From Bacillota bacterium (lineage in GTDB: Bacteria > Bacillota > Clostridia > Acetivibrionales > DSM-1351), in NCBI GenBank assembly GCA_023460955.1, contig JAEWOH010000051.1:62001-126000 (forward strand): a DNA stretch of 64,000 nt, read 5' to 3'. Below the pieces are notes generated by a model. It saw only the letters and a program-made list of their open reading frames with translations. It ran no database searches and was not told where the DNA came from. A program made the position numbers and the translations under genes. Each line of letters begins with the position of its first letter. Within the stretch, counting starts at the first letter, position 1. Below, in pieces: positions 1 to 8,935 of the stretch.

Positions 1-58
1 AGTAATTATGAAAAAGCTTAGCTAATTTCGATAAATAAGTTTTAAAGGAGTGTTTTTT

Positions 59-1507
59 GTGAGTAATTACTTTGTGTTTATAAACTACTTTTTTATTACA
101 GTATTGTTTTTATTCGGTCTGTTTTTACAGGAAATCAGTGAGTTTAACAAAAGATCTATATTTTATGGTGTAAGAATACCTATAGGATATGAATCTAGAG
201 AAAATCTCAGGGTACTTCAAAAGAAATATAAAAGGAATTTATCTATGAGCTTTCTTCTGGTTTTGGTAGCTTTGACGCTTCTGTTATACTTTTCTCCGGA
301 AGAAATAGCAGCTATTGCATTGGTTCCTGAAACCTTTATATGGTTGGCAGTATTAGCTGCAAACTATCTTTTTATTCACCAAAAAATAAAGAAAATAGGA
401 CAGCAGGAAAATTGGAAATTTGATAATAATTCTGTAATCATTGATACGAGTTACAGGAAAAATACCAGTGATGACAAGATATCAATTTCATCTCGATGGT
501 TTCTGGTACCCTTTACTATAGTGATTATCACATTAGCTGGTATGCTTATACAGGTAAATTTAACAAGCAATAGTTCGGGTGAAGGCTTAAATCTTTTTGA
601 TGAAGGTTTTCCGGCGTTAATGTTTTTTGTAGCGCAGATATTATTTAACATCATATTCCTTGTAAATCATAAAATTACACAAAAGACCAAGCAGTCCTTG
701 AATGGTGGCAGAATCGGAGAAATTAAATATCGAAGCAGAAAAACCAGATATATTTTATCTGTAGGGTATCTTACAATAACAATTTATATTAACCTTTTAC
801 TGATGCTGGTAATCTTTTGTATGTGCAATATATTAAGTGAAGCAATTTTAACTACAAGCATTTTAGTTTCACTAATTATTCCCGTTGCAATAGGTGCTGC
901 AATGATTATTGCTGCAGCTAAAAGTACTAAAGATGTTAACTATAAGCCTGAATCAGAAATTGAAAAACAAGTTGTTAATATTCGTGATGATAATCATTAT
1001 AAATTTGGCACAATATATTGCAATGAAAACGACCCTTCGCTTTTTGTAGAAAAGAGGTTTGGACTGGGCTTTACACTTAACTTTGCTCGGCCGGCAGCTA
1101 AAGTAATTGTGGGGATAATCGCACTTATACTTATCGGAACCATTGTTCTGATTACATCTATGCCGGGTATGACAAGGGAAAGGCAGGTTAATATAAGTGA
1201 TGACCTGATCTCTATATCTGGAGTTTGGGGGACGGATATCAAAAAGGAGCAAATAGAAAAGATTACTCTTGAGACAACCCTTCCTTCTATTATAACAAGA
1301 ACAAATGGAGCAGATATAGGAGATAAGCTATTTGGGCATCATAAACTGGTCGGGTATGAGGACTCTGTTCTTTTCTTGATAGATAGAACAAAACCCTTTG
1401 TAGCTATTTATCTAAAAGATGGAAGCTTGATTTTAATAAATTATACTGATGAATCTAAAACAGAAATGCTTTATAGAAATATAAACAGTACTTTAAACCT
1501 TAAATAA
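59..1507 (+). CDS. Multi-pass membrane protein with C-terminal bacterial PH-like domain
   Basis: Probable integral membrane protein of unknown function. Several hydrophobic segments occupy the first two thirds (for example around residues 5-25, 60-100, 150-170, 185-205, 240-300 and 345-370). The last roughly 95 residues form a hydrophilic, beta-rich tail like the bacterial PH domain seen in DUF1648/DUF5808-type proteins. The N-terminal stretch with a FYGVRIP motif is also typical of DUF5808 proteins. The GTG at 59 is preferred over the in-frame GTG at 50 because the AAAGGAG ribosome site (44-50) lies 8 nt before 59. A terminator follows immediately. Family placement is from memory of motifs; function is unknown. 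Confidence 0.6.
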   Translation: MSNYFVFINYFFITVLFLFGLFLQEISEFNKRSIFYGVRIPIGYESRENLRVLQKKYKRNLSMSFLLVLVALTLLLYFSPEEIAAIALVPETFIWLAVLAANYLFIHQKIKKIGQQENWKFDNNSVIIDTSYRKNTSDDKISISSRWFLVPFTIVIITLAGMLIQVNLTSNSSGEGLNLFDEGFPALMFFVAQILFNIIFLVNHKITQKTKQSLNGGRIGEIKYRSRKTRYILSVGYLTITIYINLLLMLVIFCMCNILSEAILTTSILVSLIIPVAIGAAMIIAAAKSTKDVNYKPESEIEKQVVNIRDDNHYKFGTIYCNENDPSLFVEKRFGLGFTLNFARPAAKVIVGIIALILIGTIVLITSMPGMTRERQVNISDDLISISGVWGTDIKKEQIEKITLETTLPSIITRTNGADIGDKLFGHHKLVGYEDSVLFLIDRTKPFVAIYLKDGSLILINYTDESKTEMLYRNINSTLNLK

Positions 1508-1514
1508 TGATTGG

Positions 1515-1552
1515 AAAAGGCTGTTGGAGAATATCCAACAGCCTTTTTGGGG
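1515..1552. terminator. Bidirectional terminator between convergent genes
   Basis: Perfect 14-bp inverted repeat (arms 1515-1528 and 1534-1547, loop GAATA) with an A run on the left and a T run on the right. It can stop transcription from both the gene ending at 1507 and the minus-strand gene ending at 1587. Confidence 0.85.
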
Positions 1553-1586
1553 TTTTTGATAATTCTGGTTTACTGGTATTAGCAGG

Positions 1587-2249
1587 TTATCTTTGTAAAA
1601 GTCTAATTTCCATCCAATCAATTGCAATCCAGTCTTCAGCAGCAGTGGAGGAGGTATTCTCTATAACAACTCTGTTGTTTCTCCTCAAGTTGGGAATGTT
1701 AAAAGTAAGGTCTCTCCAGTTGGTAAACATACCGCCTGCGGGTGAACCATGCGGCAGCTGAAGTCTACCATTGAATATAACACTTCCATTAAATGTTATC
1801 CTTGCTGAGTACCTGTTTACCGGAACATTGTAATGGTCGTCAAGGACAGCTCTAATAACTATTCTTGATCTTTGGTTTCCTGGAACAAGCAGAAAAGCAG
1901 GTGAATCAAAAGTCCAAGTTCCGCGGTTTCCTGTATAAAGAATATCGGCATTTCTGCTTGGATTACCATAGTTGGGATAACCGGTAAGCTCTTTAAATAG
2001 AGTAATATTTGCTGTAGCAGGGTTATTGCTTAATTGAGGCTGCGGCTGTCTGTATTCGTCCTGGGTTACATAAGTATCGCTATCTGTATACGTATCATAG
2101 GAACTTTGGGGTGGATAATGTTGAGGCATAGAATGGTATTGACCTGAATACTGTATTCCGGGATAACCTGAGTAATCTTCATATCTCTGTTGACATAACT
2201 TATCCTGGCTATGGCTTATAAATGGTAATCTAATGTATGGTGCAGTCAT
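1587..2249 (-). CDS. Hypothetical protein, low-complexity N-half and beta-sandwich-like C-half
   Basis: I do not recognise this 220-residue protein. The first 75 residues are rich in Tyr, Gln, Ser and Pro with no signal peptide. The C-terminal roughly 140 residues alternate polar and hydrophobic residues with NGSVIFNG and ENTSSTAAEDWIAIDW segments, as in jelly-roll carbohydrate- or ligand-binding folds. The Tyr/Gln/Pro-rich head would fit a spore or surface structural protein, but nothing proves this. The ATG at 2249 has a GGAG site 8 nt upstream. It is transcribed divergently from the YccF gene. Confidence 0.6.
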   Translation of the reverse strand: MTAPYIRLPFISHSQDKLCQQRYEDYSGYPGIQYSGQYHSMPQHYPPQSSYDTYTDSDTYVTQDEYRQPQPQLSNNPATANITLFKELTGYPNYGNPSRNADILYTGNRGTWTFDSPAFLLVPGNQRSRIVIRAVLDDHYNVPVNRYSARITFNGSVIFNGRLQLPHGSPAGGMFTNWRDLTFNIPNLRRNNRVVIENTSSTAAEDWIAIDWMEIRLLQR

Positions 2250-2364
2250 ATAATCATCTCCACTTCTAATTCATATCATATTCATTTTTATATATCCATA
2301 ATATTCCCGGGAGATGCATTATGTTACCTATGGTGGGGTCAACCTGATTAATAAAAAATGATAT

Positions 2365-2393
2365 TTGGTTAAATAAGGATTAGATGCTATAAT
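2365..2393 (+). promoter_or_regulatory. Sigma-A type promoter of the YccF gene
   Basis: TTGGTT at 2365-2370 and a perfect TATAAT at 2388-2393 with a 17-nt spacer, 32 nt upstream of the GTG start at 2426. Confidence 0.7.
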
Positions 2394-2425
2394 TAACTAT
2401 ATATAAATTAAACGGAGGCGAAATA

Positions 2426-2788
2426 GTGAGTTTCTTTGGCAATATTATATGGTTAGTTTTCGGAGGTATTATTTCAGCGATATTATGGTTTGTGTCAGGG
2501 TTGATTTTGTGTGTAACAATAATAGGGATTCCTTTCGGTGTTCAATGCTTTAAAATAGCATCCTTTGTTATCTGGCCCTTTGGAAGAAAAGTTGAGATAG
2601 GTAATTTCGGGGTAGGAGGCTTACTTTTCAATATTATCTGGTTAATATTATTTGGATGGGAATTTGCTGTCTTACATTTCGTTGTCGGATTGATCTTTTG
2701 TATCACAATAATAGGTATTCCTTTTGGACTTCAGCATTTTAAGTTCGCACAGCTTGGATTAATACCTTTCGGTGCCAGAATAATTTAA
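2426..2788 (+). CDS. yccF: YccF domain inner-membrane protein
   Basis: Small membrane protein of 120 residues with two tandem YccF (DUF307) repeats. Each repeat carries a hydrophobic segment ending in an IIGIPFG motif followed by a Phe-rich amphipathic stretch (about residues 30-55 and 90-115). The repeats are visibly similar, so the protein is an internal duplication, as is usual for the family. The GTG start at 2426 follows a GGAGGCG ribosome site. The biochemical role of YccF proteins is not established. It stands alone with its own promoter. Confidence 0.85.
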   Translation: MSFFGNIIWLVFGGIISAILWFVSGLILCVTIIGIPFGVQCFKIASFVIWPFGRKVEIGNFGVGGLLFNIIWLILFGWEFAVLHFVVGLIFCITIIGIPFGLQHFKFAQLGLIPFGARII

Positions 2789-2916
2789 AACAGAAAACAT
2801 AGAGTTTTATATAGAAACTCCCAAAGCAAAACGTAAAAAAATATTTCTTCTACCAAACTAAGTGGTATAATTTTTGATAGCCCTTTAGGCAAAATTCAAA
2901 ATATATGGAGAATTAT

Positions 2917-4644
2917 ATGAAACACATAATTAGACTATTCAAACTTGCCAAACCCTGGACTAATTATCTTGTGGTATCAACAATAGCGTTGTTTATGATT
3001 TCAGGAATAAACCTGATCTCACCGTACATAACTTCTAAAATTATTGCTATAATGGAAGGCGGAAATTATAAGAGTTCCATAGATACGATAATAATTCTGT
3101 CGATGGTGCTTCTGGGATGTTTTGCGCTTAGAGCGCTATTCCAGTTCCTTAATAATTACTTTTCGCATGTTGCTTCCTGGAGTTTGGTTGCAAGGCTAAG
3201 AGGTGTACTGTATAATCACTTTCAAAAGCTGTCAATGAGCTATTATCATGACAAACAAACCGGACAGCTTATGTCCAGAGTTGTAAATGATATAAACACT
3301 TTTGAAAACCTTATAGCACATGCAATACCGGATTTAATAACAAATATTATTACTCTGGCAGGGGTTTTGATTATCCTTGTCTTTATAAATCCCCTGCTTT
3401 CTTTACTGGTCTGTATACCCATACCTTTTATTGCTTTCTTATCCATAGTTTTAAGAAAAATTAGAAAATATTTTAAAGTTGGTCAGGCAAAGATAGCAGA
3501 GCTTAATGCAGTGCTTCAGGACAATTTTTCCGGAATGAAGGAAATTCAGGTATTTAACAAACAAGAATATGAACTGGGAAAAGTATCTGAGAAATCCGAA
3601 GAACATTCTTCTGCATTGATAAAGGCTTTGTTTTATTCCGGTATATTGAATCCCACCGTTAACTTTATTTCTTCGATTGGTACGGTTATAGTACTGATAG
3701 CAGGTCCCCTCCTGGCTTTAAAAACAGGTCTCAGCATTTCAGAGGTTGTAGCCTTTTTACTTTATCTGAATTTATTTTATACTCCTATATCTACACTTAC
3801 AAGGGTAGTTGAAGATATGCAGCAGGCCTTGGCCGGGGCGGAAAGAGTATTTGAAGTACTGGACACTGAGCCGGACATTACTGATAAGCCCGAAGCCATA
3901 AAAATTGGTAAGTTATCAGGTGCTGTGGAATTCAAAAATGTCAGCTTTTCATATAAAGGAGATATCCCGGTGCTGGAGGATATCAACTTTAAAATCGAGC
4001 CGGGGCAGATGGTAGCACTTGTGGGACCTACAGGAGTTGGGAAAACAACAGTATCAGCCTTGATAGCTAGATTTTACGATCCGAATTCAGGCGAAATAAT
4101 GATGGATGGTATCGATATAAGGGACATGACTTTGGAGTCACTTAGAAATCAGCTCAGTATAGTCCTGCAGGATGTATTCCTTTTTAATGGGACAATAGCG
4201 GAAAATATAGCTTATGGCTGTACCAATGCAACTCAGGAACAGATAGAAGAAGCTGCAAAGACTGCCTTCATACATGACTATATAGTGTCTCTGCCTGAAA
4301 AGTATGATACTGTAATCGGTGAAAGAGGAGTACGACTAAGCGGAGGTCAGAAGCAAAGAATCTCCATAGCAAGGTCAGTTCTGAGAAATTCACCTATCCT
4401 TATACTAGATGAAGCTACCTCCGCTGTAGACACTGAGACCGAAACCGAAATACAGAAAGCTATTAATCAGATTGCCGGAACCAGGACACTCATAGTTATT
4501 GCCCACAGGTTATCTACGGTAAAAAGGGCGGATAAGATAGTTGTACTTGAAAACGGCAGAATTGCCGAGGAAGGGCAGCATGAGGAGCTGTTGAAACTAA
4601 ATGGGGTGTATGCGAATCTGTGTAATATCCAGAGCCTGATGTAG
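2917..4644 (+). CDS. ABC transporter, fused permease and ATPase (exporter type)
   Basis: Half-transporter of the MsbA/BmrA-like exporter class that acts as a dimer in the cytoplasmic membrane. Six hydrophobic segments lie in residues 10-310. The ATPase half carries Walker A GPTGVGKT (near residue 370), the signature LSGGQKQR (near 474), Walker B ILILDEAT (near 496) and the H-loop IAHRLST. The length (575 aa) is normal for a complete half-transporter. The ATG at 2917 is chosen over the one at 2905 because the GGAG at 2907-2910 is correctly spaced only for 2917. No partner half-transporter is adjacent, so a homodimer is likely. Substrate unknown. Confidence 0.9.
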   Translation: MKHIIRLFKLAKPWTNYLVVSTIALFMISGINLISPYITSKIIAIMEGGNYKSSIDTIIILSMVLLGCFALRALFQFLNNYFSHVASWSLVARLRGVLYNHFQKLSMSYYHDKQTGQLMSRVVNDINTFENLIAHAIPDLITNIITLAGVLIILVFINPLLSLLVCIPIPFIAFLSIVLRKIRKYFKVGQAKIAELNAVLQDNFSGMKEIQVFNKQEYELGKVSEKSEEHSSALIKALFYSGILNPTVNFISSIGTVIVLIAGPLLALKTGLSISEVVAFLLYLNLFYTPISTLTRVVEDMQQALAGAERVFEVLDTEPDITDKPEAIKIGKLSGAVEFKNVSFSYKGDIPVLEDINFKIEPGQMVALVGPTGVGKTTVSALIARFYDPNSGEIMMDGIDIRDMTLESLRNQLSIVLQDVFLFNGTIAENIAYGCTNATQEQIEEAAKTAFIHDYIVSLPEKYDTVIGERGVRLSGGQKQRISIARSVLRNSPILILDEATSAVDTETETEIQKAINQIAGTRTLIVIAHRLSTVKRADKIVVLENGRIAEEGQHEELLKLNGVYANLCNIQSLM

Positions 4645-4749
4645 AGGCTTATGACAATAAACAGCTATTACTAATTACTCTTACATTACCTCAATATTGA
4701 ATTACTAAAAACAAAATAAAATTTCATAAGAAAAGAGGTTTCATAAATA

Positions 4750-5361
4750 GTGAAAAAAAGCATAGAAAACTTTTGGTATTACTACAAATACTATTTACTT
4801 GTAGGTGTCTTAATTATTTTTGTCGCAGTATTGGCAATTTTTTTTACAGGCGGAAGTATTCCTCCTGATATCCAAATCGGCTACGTTTCCGATGGCAGAG
4901 AAATAAGCGATGATGCAAAAAATTATATCAATACATATTTCGAACAGGTTATTACCGATGCAAACGGCGACAATAAAAAAACACTGGACATAGTTCCTCT
5001 GATTGGGCCTCGTGTTGACGTTGAATTTTCTGACAGCGGTGCTCAAATAGTACTTGTAGATGGACATACTCTTGACATATATAAAATGAAGGGTGTTTTT
5101 GAACCTCTTGATAAGGTGGTTTCAGACTATGATATTGATATTAGCGGAAATACCCAGGTAAAAGGTATGGTTGAAGGCAAAAGTGAAGAACATACTTATG
5201 CAATACCTGTTGAAAAGATAAAGTATTTGCTTGATATGGGCTTCCCGGGAGAGGATTATTATTTAACTGTACGGGTGGAATATGATAACAATGAAGAAGC
5301 AAAAACAAAAAATAATAATTCCTATTCCGTTTTGGACAGAATGCTGAAGTACAAAGGGTAA
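4750..5361 (+). CDS. Membrane-anchored extracytoplasmic hypothetical protein
   Basis: A 203-residue protein with a short basic/aromatic N-terminus, one hydrophobic helix (about residues 14-34) and a soluble domain predicted outside the membrane. There is no lipobox cysteine, so it is anchored by an uncleaved helix. The soluble part loosely recalls substrate-binding-protein-like domains of clostridial secreted proteins, but I cannot name a family. Start is GTG at 4750 with a GAGG site about 10 nt upstream. A good terminator follows, so it is monocistronic. Confidence 0.55.
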   Translation: MKKSIENFWYYYKYYLLVGVLIIFVAVLAIFFTGGSIPPDIQIGYVSDGREISDDAKNYINTYFEQVITDANGDNKKTLDIVPLIGPRVDVEFSDSGAQIVLVDGHTLDIYKMKGVFEPLDKVVSDYDIDISGNTQVKGMVEGKSEEHTYAIPVEKIKYLLDMGFPGEDYYLTVRVEYDNNEEAKTKNNNSYSVLDRMLKYKG

Positions 5362-5369
5362 ACTTGTTC

Positions 5370-5416
5370 ATAAGAGTTAGTGTGAGGTTTTAACCACCAT
5401 ACTAACTCTTATTTTT
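5370..5416 (+). terminator. Rho-independent terminator
   Basis: 12-bp inverted repeat (5370-5381 / 5401-5412) followed by TTTT, just after the stop codon at 5361. The loop contains a small secondary GGTT/AACC stem. Confidence 0.8.
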
Positions 5417-5486
5417 GCCTTAACCGGAGTAATCTTTTGCTTATGGCTATGTTAAACAGTTATTCCTATAATTTTACTGCAAAGTA

Positions 5487-5514
5487 TTGACACGATATAT
5501 CAGAGTGATATAAT
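5487..5514 (+). promoter_or_regulatory. Consensus promoter of padR
   Basis: Exact TTGACA (5487-5492) and exact TATAAT (5509-5514) with a 16-nt spacer. The left arm of the operator palindrome covers the spacer and the -10 box, so bound repressor would exclude RNA polymerase. Confidence 0.85.
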
Positions 5515-5538
5515 GTGAAATATATCACTCTGATATAT
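5495..5538. promoter_or_regulatory. Operator palindrome for the PadR-type regulator
   Basis: Perfect 18-bp inverted repeat: arms 5495-5512 and 5521-5538 with an 8-nt centre. It overlaps the -10 region and the transcription start of the padR/hydrolase pair. Autorepression by the product of the gene at 5560 is inferred from position. Confidence 0.75.
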
Positions 5539-5559
5539 TGTTGCGGAGGGGAAGTTTAA

Positions 5560-6117
5560 ATGAAAAACAAAACCATGTATGCCGTACTGGGTGTACTGAG
5601 CCTTTTAGGCCCCATGTCGGGGTACGACATTAAAAAGTTTTGCGACAAAAGTATTTCATATTTCTGGAATGAAAATTTCGGACACCTTTATCCGGTGATG
5701 TCTCAGTTAGAGGAGTCCGGGCTAATTCAAAGGCATTCAGAGGAAGTGTCTCTTAGAAAGAAAAGCTACGCCATTACCGAAAAAGGAGTGGAGGCACTAA
5801 AAAATTGGCTTGTGGAACCTGTTGAGTTTCAGCCTGAAAGGTCGGAACTTCTATTAAAACTTTCCTTTGGAAATCAAATGAATTCTGAGGATACCATAAA
5901 TATGTTACAAGACGCAAAAGAGAGAAACGTACTTAAGTACAACCAGCTTAACATGATTTATTCCTTTTATCTAAATAATGAGGATGCTCAAAAAAAGCCA
6001 CAGTATCCTTATTGGATTTCAGCATTGAGATACGGATTAAATTCGCTTAGTGCATCACTCACGTGGTTTGACGAGACAATTGAATATCTGGACAATTATC
6101 ACAAACTAAAAAAATAA
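5560..6117 (+). CDS. PadR family transcriptional regulator
   Basis: A 185-residue PadR repressor. Residues 8-85 form the winged helix, with the typical AVLGVLSLLGPMSGYDIK start and a wing in the KSYAITEKGVEAL region. The C-terminal PadR_C helical dimerisation part spans about residues 90-180. Family members usually sense small phenolic or toxic compounds and repress a neighbouring detoxification gene. Here the target is probably the metallo-hydrolase 39 nt downstream plus itself, given the palindrome on its promoter. SD GGAGGGG lies 8 nt before the ATG. Confidence 0.92.
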   Translation: MKNKTMYAVLGVLSLLGPMSGYDIKKFCDKSISYFWNENFGHLYPVMSQLEESGLIQRHSEEVSLRKKSYAITEKGVEALKNWLVEPVEFQPERSELLLKLSFGNQMNSEDTINMLQDAKERNVLKYNQLNMIYSFYLNNEDAQKKPQYPYWISALRYGLNSLSASLTWFDETIEYLDNYHKLKK

Positions 6118-6156
6118 ATCTGATGGAGGTGAAGAGGCTTATATGCCTCGTATGTT

Positions 6157-6912
6157 ATGAAATTGGAAAGTGGATTGGCAGTACTTGAACTGGAACCGAA
6201 TGTTCCCAATGTAGGTGGGACAATGTATCCTGTTTTAATTTGGGATGAGGAGGATGCTGTATTAATAGATACAGGCCTACCCGGGCAGGCTGAAACAATT
6301 ACAGCCCTTATAAGGCAGGAAGGGCTTCAGCCTGAAAGCGTGACACGAATCATTATTACACATCACGATATGGATCATATAGGAAGTCTGGCACAACTTA
6401 CAAATTATATCAATAGCAATGGGGCTGATTCGAATTCAGTTGAAGTCCTGTCCCATCCAATTGAAAAGCCCTACATCCAATTTGAGAAAATGCCTATTAA
6501 ATTCTCAAAAGAAACACTTGAAAAACTAAAAAAGCAGATGTCAGAATTACAGCAAGGGCAGCAGGAACAAATTCAAGGCATGTTTTCAAATAATAAGCCT
6601 AATGTAACAGGAATATTAAACCACGAGGAGAGGTTAAACTGCTGCGGAGGCATTAGAATTTTGCATACTCCCGGTCATACGCCAGGGCATATTTGTGTTT
6701 ACCTGGAAAGATACAAGACTTTGGTTGCAGGCGATGCCCTGAATATATATAATGGGGAACTTGCAGGGGCCCATCCGGACTTTACTTATGATACAGATAT
6801 GGCGAGAAGGTCTATAGAAGTTCTTACTAAATATGATATACAAAGGGTTATCTGCTATCACGGGGGGGTATTATCCGGAGATATTAACACCATGTTAAAT
6901 AAACTAATATAG
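6157..6912 (+). CDS. Metallo-beta-lactamase fold hydrolase
   Basis: Soluble MBL-fold hydrolase (251 aa) with the binuclear metal motifs HHDMDH (near residue 69), HTPGHTPGH (near 172), the bridging Asp in AGDAL (near 196) and a C-terminal YHGG. These are glyoxalase-II-like features; the substrate is unknown. It is the second gene of the PadR operon. The ribosome site GGAGG (6125-6129) is 27 nt from the ATG at 6157, and a 5-bp hairpin (6134-6138/6145-6149) lies between them and could bring the two together. An insertion rich in Gln and Lys (about residues 95-150) is larger than in minimal MBL enzymes. Confidence 0.88.
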   Translation: MKLESGLAVLELEPNVPNVGGTMYPVLIWDEEDAVLIDTGLPGQAETITALIRQEGLQPESVTRIIITHHDMDHIGSLAQLTNYINSNGADSNSVEVLSHPIEKPYIQFEKMPIKFSKETLEKLKKQMSELQQGQQEQIQGMFSNNKPNVTGILNHEERLNCCGGIRILHTPGHTPGHICVYLERYKTLVAGDALNIYNGELAGAHPDFTYDTDMARRSIEVLTKYDIQRVICYHGGVLSGDINTMLNKLI

Positions 6913-7010
6913 AGTAAGCTTATGTTTTTTTAGCTGACCTAGTTATATATGGAATTAATGTGATATAATAATTAATACATGAAGAGATGAAATGAGGAGG
7001 ATTAGAATAG

Positions 7011-7319
7011 ATGGATCTGGGTGCATTAATTCCTATATTGGCAATTACATTAATTTTTGGTCCAAAACTTTTTAGTGAGGTTAAGGACTATCTTCTAAAA
7101 AAGGAACAGCTCAAAGCAGATACCGAGTTAAGAGCTGAGGCATTGAGATTAAAAAACAGTCTTGAACTAGAACAGTTTATTAATTCCGGAAGTATGCCTA
7201 ATTCGACGAACAGTACCACACGTCCTTATACACAGCAGAATGTCCCTAATGATGGTTTAAACGTAGAAAATAGCGACAATTTAAATCAAAAAAGGAACTC
7301 ACAGTATGAAAGATACTGA
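7011..7319 (+). CDS. Small single-pass membrane protein, unknown function
   Basis: A 102-residue protein: hydrophobic helix at residues 4-20, a charged and probably coiled segment at 25-55, then a Ser/Thr/Asn/Gln-rich disordered tail. No family recognised. Its last 14 bases overlap the start of the fRMsr gene in another frame, so the two are translationally coupled. SD AGGAGG precedes the ATG, and a TATAAT-like box lies about 45 nt upstream. Confidence 0.6.
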   Translation: MDLGALIPILAITLIFGPKLFSEVKDYLLKKEQLKADTELRAEALRLKNSLELEQFINSGSMPNSTNSTTRPYTQQNVPNDGLNVENSDNLNQKRNSQYERY

Positions 7320-7803
7320 TATTAAATATCCTGAGGAGAAAGCCCAAATGTACAGACTGCTTTTTTCTCAGATGGAAGCACTGCTGGAGGGTGAAAAAGA
7401 TGTTATAGCAAATCTGGCAAATGCTTCAGCGTTGTTAAATGAGGTATTAAAAGATATAAACTGGGTGGGATTCTACCTTATGAAAAGGGGAGAATTAATT
7501 TTAGGTCCTTTTCAAGGTAAAGTGGCATGTGTCCATATAGAAGTTGGGAAAGGTGTTTGCGGTAGGGCGGTTTTGGAAAACGAAATTAAGTTGGTAGAGG
7601 ATGTACACAAGTTTCCGGGACATATCGCCTGTGACAGTGCATCTAATTCTGAATTAGTAATACCATTAAGAAAAAACGGTAAAATCGTTGGCGTTTTGGA
7701 CATCGACAGCCCGCTGTATGGAAGATTTGACTCAACAGATGCTGAAAATCTGGACAGAATTGCAAAGGTTATTGAAGAAGCATGTGACTGGGAAATTGAT
7801 TGA
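7306..7803 (+). CDS. msrC: GAF-domain free methionine-(R)-sulfoxide reductase
   Basis: Single GAF domain of 165 residues, the normal length for fRMsr (YtsP/MsrC). It reduces free Met-R-SO in the cytosol using thioredoxin. Visible hallmarks are the INWVGFYL stretch, cysteines in KVACVHIEVGKGVCG and GHIACDSAS, and the C-terminal VLDIDSP segment. The cysteines correspond to the catalytic and resolving residues of the family. The gene overlaps the small membrane-protein gene by 14 nt. Confidence 0.9.
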   Translation: MKDTDIKYPEEKAQMYRLLFSQMEALLEGEKDVIANLANASALLNEVLKDINWVGFYLMKRGELILGPFQGKVACVHIEVGKGVCGRAVLENEIKLVEDVHKFPGHIACDSASNSELVIPLRKNGKIVGVLDIDSPLYGRFDSTDAENLDRIAKVIEEACDWEID

Positions 7804-7853
7804 TTTATATACTTAAAAGATAAACGGTTTATATATAAGTTGTTATGAGTGTT

Positions 7854-7892
7854 AAAAAGAGCTGCAACCGGTAATATGATGGCTGCAGCTCT
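7854..7892 (-). terminator. Terminator of the minus-strand small gene
   Basis: 9-bp inverted repeat AGAGCTGCA/TGCAGCTCT (7858-7866 / 7884-7892). On the minus strand it is followed by a T run, 27 nt after the stop of the gene ending at 7919. Confidence 0.75.
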
Positions 7893-7918
7893 AGTTATAT
7901 ACCCTGATAGCATGGGTT

Positions 7919-8131
7919 TTACTTGTTTCTCCAGGAACCATCCTCACAGCAAACAGATTGGGAGCCATCTTCGTTTACAATTATTGAGCCTACAGCGTGC
8001 CTCTTATGGTCATAGACACAGAAGGGATCCTTACCGGCATTACCTTCAGGTTTCTGTGAAACAGGTTTTACTTCATTTTGCTCACTTATAATATTTACTG
8101 AAATGCTATCCTGCTTTTTATGATTTTGCAT
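7919..8131 (-). CDS. Small Cys-containing hypothetical protein (DUF1496-like)
   Basis: A 70-residue soluble protein. The C-terminal half has the pattern CVYDxK..AVGSIIVNEDG....CCEDGSW, which recalls DUF1496-type small proteins (C-x-Y ... G ... C ... W). The N-terminal half is polar. SD AAGGA lies 8 nt upstream of the ATG at 8131, and a convincing terminator follows, so this is a real short gene. Function unknown. Confidence 0.6.
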   Translation of the reverse strand: MQNHKKQDSISVNIISEQNEVKPVSQKPEGNAGKDPFCVYDHKRHAVGSIIVNEDGSQSVCCEDGSWRNK

Positions 8132-8399
8132 TATATCAATCCTTTCAGTACTTTAAAATTTTCACATTATAAATATGTGTTACTTTAATAAAAAACATTC
8201 AAATATATAATTCCAAAAAGTAAGAATATGGAACAGAATTTAAAGCCTTACTGTTAAATATTTAAGATAAGTTTAATATAATCTTCATAAATCCTACACA
8301 ACCTATTAATAATTTTAAAGTTTAATGTTAATATCTCAGAAATTGTGGTATATATACTAGTGAATACTATAATTAATGTAATGAAAGGAGTGTGTAGCT

Positions 8400-8651
8400 T
8401 TGTTGGATTCTAAGAAATGCTTGGAGATATATGAGTTTTGTCAACAACAGTATCAAAAGTTGGAAAAGAAAAATGGCCACTATAGCCCCAAGCATGATAA
8501 AATAGTAATGGAACTTGCAGCTAAAGAGTTTCAGATGAGTGATGCGGTCATCAATAAAGCATTTGATTTAGCTGCACAAACACTAAGTAAAAACAGTAAG
8601 GCGAATTCAGAGAAGATTATAAGGAATAAACTTATTGGTAAGATGATCTAA
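8400..8651 (+). CDS. Small helical hypothetical protein
   Basis: An 83-residue, Lys-rich and probably all-helical protein, not recognised. TTG at 8400 is preceded by AAAGGAG with 9-nt spacing; a second TTG follows at 8403. A TATAAT-like box lies 30-40 nt upstream and a terminator follows 15 nt downstream, so it is monocistronic. Confidence 0.6.
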   Translation: MLDSKKCLEIYEFCQQQYQKLEKKNGHYSPKHDKIVMELAAKEFQMSDAVINKAFDLAAQTLSKNSKANSEKIIRNKLIGKMI

Positions 8652-8666
8652 CATAAATAAATTAGG

Positions 8667-8694
8667 AGGCATTAACTTTTGTTAATGCCTTTGT
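8667..8694 (+). terminator. Rho-independent terminator
   Basis: Perfect 10-bp inverted repeat (8667-8676 / 8681-8690) with a TTTT loop and a T-rich tail. Confidence 0.75.
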
Positions 8695-8935
8695 TTATAT
8701 AATCAGGAACCACATCTAAAAATGAAATAACGAGCAAAACGACAATAATAATACCAAATGAAAGATTGAAATTGTACTTGAGCACAAAATTAGTACGAAT
8801 GCTTAAAACGGCAAAGTTCAATTAAAATAAGTCCACATTTGCATTTGTTAATGTTACTGGATTCCGTTATAATTGAATCTATACTTTTCAGAGGAAAATT
8901 TATACAAAAAGTTAAAATAGTGGGGGTGAGTCAAT

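Noticed and set aside
7849..8091. 80-codon plus-strand open frame
   Set aside because: It runs across a minus-strand terminator and the opposite-strand small gene; no ribosome site.
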